From: Odiellus spinosus
Taxonomy: Eukaryota; Arthropoda; Arachnida; Opiliones; Phalangiidae
Length of the DNA stretch: 64,000 nt
NCBI GenBank assembly: GCA_963920705.1
Contig: OY987230.1
Span: 21,105,320-21,169,319 of the forward strand
Direction of reading: 5' to 3'
Below, one piece after another: positions 55,237 through 64,000 of the stretch (its first letter is position 1; each line of letters begins with the position of its first letter). Both the position numbers and the translations under genes were made by a program. A model generated the notes under the pieces. That model searched no databases, was not told the DNA's origin, and saw nothing but the letters and a program-made list of their open reading frames with translations.

Positions 55237-55423
55237 TAATACGTGACGCAACTTTAAGTCATGTATTACTAATTTTATACGAGTATATTTCGCGTGAGGT
55301 TTGGTTCCTCACAATACGTTTTATTTTCGTAATGGCTTCCTAATTTTACCTTTTCTCAATCTTATTTTCTTACAGTTAATAATTTAATTTATTATTAATT
55401 TTAATTTGTTAAAAGATATAATT

Positions 55424-58400
55424 TTAATCTTGATTTGACTCTTTAATTTCTAAGGGGTACAAGAGTTGTATTGGTCTTCTCAAAATTGTGCCATTGCTTA
55501 ATCTTACCATGCAAGCTCTGATCTTCTTATCTCTACCAATTAATTTTTCCGTAATTATTCCTAATTTCCATTCATGTTTTGGTTTATTATCTTGATGTAC
55601 TAAAACTACATCCCCCATTTCTATTTCATGGTCCTTTTGGGTTTCTGAATGATGGGCATTTCTTAATTGGAGTAAATATTCCTCCTGCCATCTTTTCCAA
55701 AGCCTATCAATTAATTGTTGGCGATACTTTAATTTCTTAGTTAATTGTTGCCGCGTTGCATTTTGATTGGTCTGATTGAATGTTTGCGGCGGTAACGAAG
55801 TTACACGTTTTCCTAACAAAAAATGCGAAGGTGAAAGCGGTGTTGGCTCCTGCGAGTCATTATAGACAAATGTCAGGGGGCGGGAATTTATCGCGGCTTC
55901 GGTCTCTAAGAGAATCGTTTCCATTTCAGGGTAGGTCAGATTAGCTAATCCTAAAACCTTTTTCAAAATTCTTTTCGTTGATTTAACGATGATTTCATAA
56001 AAACCTCCCCACCACGCAGCCCGCTCGGCAATAAATTTCCAACTTATACCTTCTTTTCCAAAATATTCTAATAGTTTTTGATCCTTTAATTTTTTCCAAA
56101 TGTTTCCTAATTCTCTGTCTGCCCTTTGAAACGTTTTAGCGTTATCACTGTAGATGGTATGTGGTATTCCACGTCTAGCTATCATTCTTCTAAACGCTAG
56201 CATAAATTCTTCCGTTGTTAACGACGGTACTAGCTCTAAGTGTACGGCTCTTGTAACTGCACAAGTTATCAAGCAAATGTAAGCCTTATCTAAATTCTTA
56301 TTATTTTCATAGTAGAGTGGTCCTTTAACATATAACGGTCCTGCAAAATCTATTCCTACAACTGAGAAGGGTGGCGCTTCTTCAATCCTATCTTTTGGTA
56401 ATGGCGCTGTTGACGCGCTTCCGGCCTTACTGATTGATTTCCTACATTTCATACATCCCTTGACCACTTTCTTTGCTAATTGGCGACCTGCTATAATCCA
56501 ATAACGTTCTCTTACTTGCGTTATCGTGTCTTGCACTCCCCCGTGCATAACCCTGTGGTGGCTTCTCTCTGTTATTAAACGTGATAAGCGTTGTTTGGAG
56601 TTCAAAATTATTGGGTGTTTTTGCTCCTGACTTAATTCCGATTGTTCTAACCTTCCTCCCACACACAATTGATTCTGATTATTAAAAACTGGGTGAAGTG
56701 TGGCTATCTTACTAGAGGGTGCTAAATTCTTCCCTGCTCTTATTGTGGCTATTTCTATTGCGTAATCCTTTTCCTGGATACATTTAACCCAATCTATTTC
56801 TGATTTTGCCATCTCGTCGGCTGTGATTGGTCCTTTGTTCCTAATTTTCCTAAATGCTCTTTTCACATAAGCGGTAATTCTAAGCGCTTTATCCAATACG
56901 CTGTATTTTTGTAGATCAATTATCTTATCTAATCCGATCCTAGTTTCGCAATTTACGACTAAGATATTTTTTCTCATTTCCTTTCCTAACTCCTGGTGAT
57001 CTATTTTTTCATCTTTTGATTTGTCGATGGGCCATTCCGATTTGGGTTTTCTTAACCAATTCGGTCCCTCCCACCATATTTTATGCGTGGGCAATTTTTC
57101 CGCTTTTATTCCGCGGGTGGGTATATCCGCAGGATTGTCTACACCTGGGCAGTGATGCCAATCCTCGATATTAGTAAGCCTTTGAATTTCTGATACCCTA
57201 TTTGATATAAATGGCTTCCAAGTATTTGTTGTCCCCCGTATCCAATAGAGGGCGATAGTGGAGTCAGTCCACATGTATGTTTTTACTAACTTTTCCTTAA
57301 AAGTATCTCTTACGTAGTTTATTAACCGTGCTCCTAAATTGCATCCCATGAGTTCTAATCGCGGTACAGATAATTCTGGGTCTGTTACGGTTGGGTCTAA
57401 TCCTAATAGTTTTAGAGGCGCTACTCTGGCTTTCGAAGTAACTAATGCTACGCCTATTGTTTTTGATTTCGTGATATATCTAATGTAAATTGCGACAGCA
57501 TAAGCACTCTGACTAGCGTCTGTAAAACAGTGCAATTCCAATTCCTCAATTTCTTCTTCCCCATTAAAATAGTGCCTTGGCATACTAATATCTCTTAAGT
57601 TTGGCAACTCTCTGCACCAGTTAAGGAATTCCTCTGCTAATTCTGGTTTTAAAGTTTCGTCCCAGCTTACTTTAGCTATCCATAATTTCTGAAATAGTAT
57701 TTTAGCCCTGATTGTAAATGGTGACAAAATTCCTAATGGGTCGAAGATCTGCGCAACAGCACTGATTACGCAACGTTTGGTCGGCTTTATATTTTGAAAA
57801 ACTTCTACGAGTTTGGATAAATCAAAAGTATGGGTATCTGAATTAGGGTTCCATTTTAAACCTAATATTTTAATTCCCTCTGGGGTTTCTTTCCCGTCAA
57901 ACATGGCTACTGAATTTTCTGTCCTAGTATCCCCCCATAATTTCCTAAGTTCTGGGGAATTGGTGTTCCACTTTCTGAAACGCATGTTTGCGGTGCTCAT
58001 CACTTTATTAATTCCTACAGTGGTTTGATAAGCCTTTTCTAAATTATTTTCTCCTCCCGTAAGATCATCTACGTAGAGGTCCCTATCCAAAATTCTAACT
58101 ACGGCTTCGTCCGCTCCCTCTACTTTGTGTATGTGGTATTTGATTGTTAGAGCTAACAATAGAGGGCTGGAGGTGATTCCAAAAGGTACCCTTGCCATAC
58201 GTAGGGTCTTAAAATCATTTTCTTTTAATTTGTCGTGCGTTTCCGCATTTACCCATAAAAATCTTACGGAGTCCCTTTCTGATTCTGATAGGGCTATCTG
58301 AAGAAATGCTTTCTCTATATCTGCTACGAAAGCTATTTTGTTTTTCCTAAATCTTAATAATAACAATAGTATGTCAGGGTTTAAATTTGGTCCCGCTGAC

Positions 58401-60889
58401 AAACAATCGTTTAAAGAGGGGCTCCCCCTTTCGTGTGCTGACCCGTCTAACACAACTCTTAAACTGGTGGTAGATGATGCGCTTTTTACGGGTTGATGTG
58501 GAAGGTAAAACGTTCCTATGGGTGCCAAGCTATTTTCTGGTACGATTTCCACTATCCCCTTTTCCAACTGATCATCTATTACTTTCTTATAATCATCAAA
58601 TAACATAGGATCCCGAATGAACCTACGAACTAACGAATTCCCCCTTTTCGTTGCTAATCCTAAATTGTCAGGTAATAATTCCTTTTCTATTTTCCATGGG
58701 AATTTTACGTGGTATCTCTCATTTTCCAATTTTATTTCCGAATTAAATTTCTCAATTATTTCTTGGTTTTCTAAATAACCCCCTTTTGTTTCTTCGTTCT
58801 CAATTCCTATAGATTCCAATTTCCAAAACTTCTCAATTATTTCATCTGCCTTTCTCTCTACCACTCCAACTCTCATTATGGTGATAGGACAGCTATTCAA
58901 ATTATTCCTATTCTCTGAATCAATGGGTCCTTGCACGGCCCATCCTAATTTAGTTTCAATGGCCATTATTCTAGGCCCAAATCTCTCGGTTTTTCCAGAC
59001 GCTACAGTCCAATAGTAGTCGCCCCCGATTAATAACTCCATCCCGTCCGAATCTGGAATTTGATTGGTTGGCTTATCAGCTAATTGCCAACCCTTAATTT
59101 TCATATATGACTCTATTTCATTGCATTTAAATGCGGTCACGGTGTTACAAACATAAGGAACTTCTATTGCTATTATTTCAACCTTTTGTTCCGGTTTTTC
59201 TATGTTTTCTAGGGTTACTTTCACCCTTCTTCTAACTTCTTCCGACACTTCCTTACTCATAAAGGTGTTAAATCCTACGGTCGTTTCCCCAACTATTGGT
59301 AATTTCAATTTCCTAGAAACGTCTTGTCTAATAAATGACGCTTGTGCCCCCGAGTCCAAAAAGCACCTAACTTCTAACCCTGTATTCTTCCTATTAGGGT
59401 TTCTTACAATGGCCCGCGCCGATTGTAGCAAAACAGTTTGTTCAATTTCGTCTCCGTTACTGACAGAAGCAACGCCTACGTTTATTGTCTGGTTATCTTC
59501 CCCTTTCTCCTCCTTCTTTTCTACTCCAAAGTTAACCGGGTTTTTGTCGCAAACGGCGAAGTTATGTTTTACGTGGCATTTTATACATGTTTGAAATCTA
59601 GCTTGACAGTTTCTGACCTCATGATTTTTCTTTAGGCAAAGATAGCAGCGACCCTGCTCTCTAATCATTTTTCTTTTTTGGTCTAAGCTAAATTTGTTAC
59701 AGTTGTTCGTTTTATGAGTGCTAGCCTCGCAGAATACGCAATAAACATTTTCGCCTCTATTCTGATTTTGATATCGAAAATTTTGATTTTGCTGATAATT
59801 GTTCCTATTCCTATAATTTTGTTGGTACGATACGCCGGTAGTTAGCGCCGAAGCGGTATGCCTGTGGTGGGGCGGTTTTTTCTCATTATTTTCTTTAGCT
59901 CCTAATTTTTCTGAATTAATTTTAGCTCCTAACGCTCTGCATGATTCCCTGGATTCGATCTCTTCTCTTAGATACTCGACCAGGTGTGCGATATCCCATC
60001 CCGTTTTCCCTTCGCTTTTTCTTTTACGACGGTATTCTAATCTTATTTCTTCTGGGAAATTTTCTAATATTTGCGGTCCTAAAACTACGCCACATTTCTG
60101 AACATCTTCTTTTAGGGATTTCAAACTTCTTATATTTATATCAATGGTATTAAACAATTCCCTCAGACCTTTCAAATTGCTCGTTTTAATAACCGGTTCT
60201 AAAGACAACAATTTATTCATATGGGTATTGATAACAAGATCAGTTTGTCCAAACCTCTTTTCTAAAATTTGAACTGCCTCGTCATAGGTTGCGTCACTCG
60301 GGTACATACCCGATAATGCTAGCTTAGCTTCCCCTTCCAAATAAGATTCAAGATAAGTAAATTTTTCTACCTTATCGATGGATTGGTTATGAACTGCTGA
60401 TGAGAATTGATTCCAAAAACTGGTCCATTGGGTAATGTCACCGTCGAATTTTCGTACGGTGAGTTTCGGAAGCTTCGCATGCTGGGTGGATTTCGCGGCG
60501 GTCCCATTGCTGCTGGCGGTGACTGTGGATCCTCCTGACGAGGTGGCCGAGGCCGCGCCCTTGATTGCGTCTACGCGTCGGCTCGCCTTTCTTATCGCGA
60601 GGGTGATCTTTTCTCGGTATTCGTGAGACTTCAAAATGTCGTTCTCCTGCTCCTGATCATTGTCGAAAAGGTCTTCTATTTTGGCGTCGTAGTGTATTAG
60701 TGATTCTTCTTTTTGTTGAAGAATTACTATAGCGTCTTCCAAATCTTCTATGTTGCAATTTGTCGCTTTGAGTAGAGCTTCTACTTCGTTTATCTGTCGG
60801 GTCGCCATAGTTCGTACGGCTCTTCTGGATGTTTTGGCTTTGTTGAGCTCTATCTCCCTCCTTTTGGTTCGCTCTTCTGGTGTCTCCAT
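55424..60889 (-). CDS. BEL/Pao Gag-Pol polyprotein
   Basis: 1,821 residues, uninterrupted, ATG at 60889. Domains in order: DUF1759-like Gag (about 145-290, FDGDITQWTSFWNQF); cysteine-rich nucleocapsid region from C384 to about 460 (CVFC, CYLC, CIKC); retropepsin-type protease with DSGA (D512); reverse transcriptase with ADIEKAF and YVDD (939-942); RNase H (FTDAS, D1124; WTDST; NPADIPTRG); integrase zinc finger (H1444-H1445, then CMKC) and catalytic core D1514, D1582, E1632; C-terminal DUF5641-like region with GDVVLV and RRPIQLLYPLE. It acts in the cytoplasmic particle (assembly, cleavage, reverse transcription) and in the nucleus (integration). No broken motif was seen. Confidence 0.97.
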   Translation of the reverse strand: METPEERTKRREIELNKAKTSRRAVRTMATRQINEVEALLKATNCNIEDLEDAIVILQQKEESLIHYDAKIEDLFDNDQEQENDILKSHEYREKITLAIRKASRRVDAIKGAASATSSGGSTVTASSNGTAAKSTQHAKLPKLTVRKFDGDITQWTSFWNQFSSAVHNQSIDKVEKFTYLESYLEGEAKLALSGMYPSDATYDEAVQILEKRFGQTDLVINTHMNKLLSLEPVIKTSNLKGLRELFNTIDINIRSLKSLKEDVQKCGVVLGPQILENFPEEIRLEYRRKRKSEGKTGWDIAHLVEYLREEIESRESCRALGAKINSEKLGAKENNEKKPPHHRHTASALTTGVSYQQNYRNRNNYQQNQNFRYQNQNRGENVYCVFCEASTHKTNNCNKFSLDQKRKMIREQGRCYLCLKKNHEVRNCQARFQTCIKCHVKHNFAVCDKNPVNFGVEKKEEKGEDNQTINVGVASVSNGDEIEQTVLLQSARAIVRNPNRKNTGLEVRCFLDSGAQASFIRQDVSRKLKLPIVGETTVGFNTFMSKEVSEEVRRRVKVTLENIEKPEQKVEIIAIEVPYVCNTVTAFKCNEIESYMKIKGWQLADKPTNQIPDSDGMELLIGGDYYWTVASGKTERFGPRIMAIETKLGWAVQGPIDSENRNNLNSCPITIMRVGVVERKADEIIEKFWKLESIGIENEETKGGYLENQEIIEKFNSEIKLENERYHVKFPWKIEKELLPDNLGLATKRGNSLVRRFIRDPMLFDDYKKVIDDQLEKGIVEIVPENSLAPIGTFYLPHQPVKSASSTTSLRVVLDGSAHERGSPSLNDCLSAGPNLNPDILLLLLRFRKNKIAFVADIEKAFLQIALSESERDSVRFLWVNAETHDKLKENDFKTLRMARVPFGITSSPLLLALTIKYHIHKVEGADEAVVRILDRDLYVDDLTGGENNLEKAYQTTVGINKVMSTANMRFRKWNTNSPELRKLWGDTRTENSVAMFDGKETPEGIKILGLKWNPNSDTHTFDLSKLVEVFQNIKPTKRCVISAVAQIFDPLGILSPFTIRAKILFQKLWIAKVSWDETLKPELAEEFLNWCRELPNLRDISMPRHYFNGEEEIEELELHCFTDASQSAYAVAIYIRYITKSKTIGVALVTSKARVAPLKLLGLDPTVTDPELSVPRLELMGCNLGARLINYVRDTFKEKLVKTYMWTDSTIALYWIRGTTNTWKPFISNRVSEIQRLTNIEDWHHCPGVDNPADIPTRGIKAEKLPTHKIWWEGPNWLRKPKSEWPIDKSKDEKIDHQELGKEMRKNILVVNCETRIGLDKIIDLQKYSVLDKALRITAYVKRAFRKIRNKGPITADEMAKSEIDWVKCIQEKDYAIEIATIRAGKNLAPSSKIATLHPVFNNQNQLCVGGRLEQSELSQEQKHPIILNSKQRLSRLITERSHHRVMHGGVQDTITQVRERYWIIAGRQLAKKVVKGCMKCRKSISKAGSASTAPLPKDRIEEAPPFSVVGIDFAGPLYVKGPLYYENNKNLDKAYICLITCAVTRAVHLELVPSLTTEEFMLAFRRMIARRGIPHTIYSDNAKTFQRADRELGNIWKKLKDQKLLEYFGKEGISWKFIAERAAWWGGFYEIIVKSTKRILKKVLGLANLTYPEMETILLETEAAINSRPLTFVYNDSQEPTPLSPSHFLLGKRVTSLPPQTFNQTNQNATRQQLTKKLKYRQQLIDRLWKRWQEEYLLQLRNAHHSETQKDHEIEMGDVVLVHQDNKPKHEWKLGIITEKLIGRDKKIRACMVRLSNGTILRRPIQLLYPLEIKESNQD

Positions 60890-61011
60890 TGTTTTATTTT
60901 TAGCTTTTAAAAAAGCTGGTAGCGGGTGAATAATTTTCTAATTTCACCGAATGTCCTAACTAAGCTGGCTTTTCCAATTCAGCTTTTCTAAATGGTCCTA
61001 TGGTTCTTTTC

Positions 61012-61029
61012 CCGGGTTTCACGGTACCA
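61012..61029 (-). other. Primer-binding site
   Basis: In element sense TGGTACCGTGAAACCCG directly after the 5' LTR. TGG pairs with the CCA tail of a tRNA; I cannot name the tRNA with confidence. Confidence 0.75.
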
Positions 61030-61905
61030 TGTGGTGACTTCCTAATGTCGTCTTAGCTTGGGAGAGCTAATTTCTTAATATAAAATATCACCGACTGAAA
61101 AATGATATTCTATCTAATATTCCTATGTTTTAAGTCGACTGTGAATATTCAAAATTTACTCTAAGTCCGACTCTTCGTATTCCTAAAAGTTTCTAAGTCC
61201 GGGGTATACCGGAATATTTTCTAAGTCCGGGGTAGGCCGGAATAAATGACAAGTTTTTCTCAACAAAATGTCCAAGTTTATTTTTACCCTTCCTAGTGGG
61301 TTCGAGTTCCTAAAGTTCTGATAGTTCTTAGTGATTCTTAAATTCTGAATACAGTTTCCTAGATCGGGTCCCCTTTTTATGGGTCCGTCACATGTTTCTT
61401 ATTTACAACACATTTATTCTTGGCCAATGGGAAACCTTGGTTGCCGGAAACATCTTTTCGGCAAGCCCTGGTCCCATTAGCTTAAATAGGTAATTATCGG
61501 AAAGGGGGTGAAACCCCATTTCCGTTCAAATCTGCAAAGTAGTTATGTACAATATATATATATACAGATAGAAAGAAACACTTATTTTACAAAATGTTCA
61601 AGATGTTTTCCACCGGTACGCGAAAGAAAAGGAAAAACGTTCCCTCTTTCACGGGCTTCTAAATTGGTCATAACCCCCCCCAAGAATCTATTCTTGAAAG
61701 GGCCATCCTTATCTTGAATCTTTACCTGATGTTTCCTCTAGGAAGCCAAGCTTTTATTTCCTATGGGGTGTGGTGTTCTACTATTTTTGGTTCTTATAAT
61801 TTTAACTAGTATTCTAACATCTTCTTCTATTTAGTTTTCCAGATGAATTTTATTCCTATATTACTTTAATTATTTTAATTGGGTTTTCAAGCGAAATATT
61901 CCACA
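61030..61905 (-). repeat. 5' LTR
   Basis: 876 bp, should carry the element's promoter and polyadenylation signals. Followed in element sense by the primer-binding site and a ~140-nt leader before the Gag-Pol ATG. Confidence 0.97.
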
Positions 61906-61910
61906 ACGAA

Positions 61911-64000
61911 TAAGGAAAGGATTACTCTTCGCTCGCTGATCATCCGCGATAACTATTATAATACGGTACGATGGAGAAAATAAGAGTCGCGTTCGCGTTG
62001 TACCGAAATTTCGCAATAAAAGTAACAGTGATCAGGAAAATCTTCATCTTTTATAGGAAAAATAGGGAAATTCAGGAGAATTACAGGAAAAAAATAAAGG
62101 AAAAATAACGCTAAAATTATAGGAAAATATATGAGAAAAAAACATTAAAATGATAGGAAAATATATAAGAAAAAACATTAAAATGATAGGAAAATATATG
62201 AGAAAAATAATAAAATTATGGGAAAATATATAAGAAAAAACCCTAAAATTATAGGAAAATATACGAGAAAAAATACTAAAATTATAGGAAATATATGAGA
62301 AAAACACTAAAATTATAGGAAAATATATGAGAGTAAAACAATAAAAGTATAGGAAAATTGATGAGAAAAAACAATAAAAGTATAGGAAAATTGATGAGAA
62401 AAACAATAAAATTATAGGAAAATTTATGAGAAAAAAACTAAAATGATAGAAAATAATGGCTCTCTTGAACTGACATTGCTAACGTGAGCGGCAAAAAATA
62501 TATTTGCGCTGGTTACGAAAATGAGACCGACATCCTCTTTCCTACCCCTCTATCGTAAAAAAAGGTCGTGAACGCTGACGCCAACTCACTAAAACCAGAA
62601 TAACTTCCGCTACTACTTTGATTTTCCCATCAATTTTTAATTCAATTTTCAAAAAGTTTCTAAATAATGCGAATGAAACCCGATAGTCTATTGGTTGGGG
62701 ACTGAAAGTTTTGAATAAAGAGTTCGGAGGCTCAAAAGGGATTTATTTCCAAGCACATACTTAAGGCTTAAATGACGTCATTCCCTTATAACGTATACCT
62801 TAATTCAGCTTCGAAAGGTGAACGAAAAAACCTTACGGAGGATAATATGACAGGTATAGAAAAAAGATAAGATTGAGAAAGGAAAAAAAAATTGCTTGAA
62901 GTTTATGCAAATTATGGGTTATTATATATTTCAGACACTTTTTTGACAAGTCCATTATAGACCGTGCCCCAGATAACGCCCCCGCCCAACTTTAGGAGAT
63001 TTATCAAATAAAGTTGGGAGTTTTTTTACCCATGATTATTATAATAGAAAAAGTACCAAAAATATCTAATAAGCTCAACAATATAAGCTTAAGCAAAAAT
63101 TAAATATCTTAAAAGGCCAGATTTTAAAATTGAAGCTATAATTTACAAATTAAAATACTACACGCTAATAATTTCTGTAATTATTTATAGAAATTGAACT
63201 GTAAAAATTAGGGTAACTTCTTAGATTCTTTTAGAACTCGGGGTTTGGTTAAGATAATTTCTGTTTGATTTATCTTTAATCATATTTTGAAATTATTCAC
63301 GGGAAGTCTATGATAAATGCAATGTAATCGTGAATAATTAACCGATTATTTTTTATGATTAACTGATTAACCAAATATTTGTGGATTATCTTGTTCAAAC
63401 CCCGACCTCTTCAATGCAGGCCGAAGATATCAATTTTTTAAATGAGGTTGTTTGATTTTTAATTTATGATAAAACTATGAAGTTTCAACTCCTACAAATT
63501 AATCCTCCATGTCCCTAGCTGTCCCATTTTTCCACTAAGTGTAAAAAAGTGACTAATAATGGAAGGTGGAAGCTTGTGGAAAGAAAGACACGAAATTAAA
63601 GGAGAAAAACTCAAAGACAAAAAAAAGAAGTGATATTTCAATAAGGGTGGAGCAGAGGTCGTTTATATAAATTATATACATAAAGGTTTTATAGTTTCAT
63701 ACTATAATGGCTTTAAGAATACGTTTAAGCCTTGGCTGAAATATGTTCCTAATATTTTTTTGTTTACGGCCTGAGGGAAGATGATTAAACTATTAGTCTA
63801 TTAAAAAGAGTATTGAAGACGCGTCGTTATATGGTCTAAAGGTTTTTGAACTTTTAATCACTCTAGAGTCTAGACAATTAATGATTTGAGTCATTTCCGT
63901 AAATAAATATGTTAGGATTTACTTAAAAACGTAGGGTCATTAATTTTTAACTTTCAGTTACTTAATAGCTCATTTAAAAGCGCGCGTTATCGTGTGGAAA
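61911..64000. other. Right edge, no gene recognised
   Basis: Apart from the tandem array at 62090-62445, this is AT-rich DNA without recognisable exons. A short segment at 62458-62510 resembles 16117-16170 (CTTGAACTGACATTGCTAAC against CTTGAATTGACATTGCTAAT), a small dispersed repeat. Confidence 0.4.
62090..62445 (+). repeat. 31-33-bp A/G-rich tandem array
   Basis: About 11 units of AAAATTATAGGAAAATATAT + GAGAAAAAACACT type with small length changes. The 120-codon minus-strand frame 62044-62406 (Phe/Ile/Ser/Tyr-rich) is only the translation of this array. Confidence 0.92.

Larger units (their letters stand above)
54352..61905 (-). mobile_element. Intact BEL/Pao LTR retrotransposon
   Basis: 7,554 bp on the minus strand, flanked by a perfect 5-bp duplication ACGAA (54347-54351 and 61906-61910). 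Order in the element's sense: 5' LTR (61905-61030), primer-binding site, leader, one 1,821-codon Gag-Pol frame, purine tract, 3' LTR (55226-54352). LTRs start TG and end CA. Single-frame Gag-Pol, DUF1759-like Gag, YVDD reverse transcriptase and the domain order PR-RT-RNaseH-IN identify the BEL/Pao superfamily. No envelope frame. All parts needed for retrotransposition appear present. Confidence 0.97.

Noticed and set aside
62044..62406. 120-codon Phe/Ile-rich minus-strand frame resembling a membrane protein
   Set aside because: It is the translation of the A/G-rich tandem array.
1..64000. tRNA, rRNA, CRISPR arrays, bacterial promoters or operons
   Set aside because: No cloverleaf B-box words, rRNA segments or regularly spaced CRISPR repeats were seen; the tandem arrays present have no unique spacers. 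The window is eukaryotic.

Overview
The window is AT-rich, repeat-laden animal DNA, most likely from an arthropod. The evidence is GT-AG spliced exons of a family B (secretin-type) GPCR closest to the insect DH31 / calcitonin-like receptors, a BEL/Pao LTR retrotransposon, and dense short inverted-repeat transposons (MITEs). No bacterial-style features were seen. The species cannot be fixed from sequence alone.

Left and centre (6.1-36.7 kb, minus strand): one large gene, pieced together exon by exon. Fourteen exons join in one open frame of 501 codons: signal peptide, extracellular domain and all seven membrane segments. Only the cytoplasmic tail after TM7 was not found. The extracellular part is unusual. 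Exons 2-4 encode a complete six-cysteine hormone-receptor domain (HRM1), and exons 5-7 encode a second one (HRM2). The two have the same exon/phase pattern (0-1, 1-1, 1-0) and nearly the same cysteine spacing. HRM2 looks like a normal calcitonin-receptor ectodomain; HRM1 is diverged. Each three-exon module is a multiple of three and bounded by phase 0, so either could be skipped without breaking the frame. This tandem-ectodomain receptor is the main discovery candidate.

The introns hold nine-copy MITE family A (six copies inside this gene), TTAA-flanked Kolobok/T2-like MITEs (family B), MITE family C, a 399-bp element (E) with 7-bp target duplications, a 31-bp minisatellite 63 bp past exon 13, and a ~177-bp satellite that fills intron 8.

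Right (36.7-54.3 kb): no gene recognised. It contains MITEs of families A, B and C, other dispersed repeats and a perfect 48-bp palindrome.

Far right (54.35-61.91 kb, minus strand): an intact BEL/Pao retrotransposon with LTRs of 875 and 876 bp that differ only by one C in a homopolymer, 5-bp target duplications (ACGAA), a primer-binding site and one uninterrupted 1,821-codon Gag-Pol frame. It is therefore a very recent insertion. The last 2 kb carry an A/G-rich tandem array and otherwise nothing recognised.
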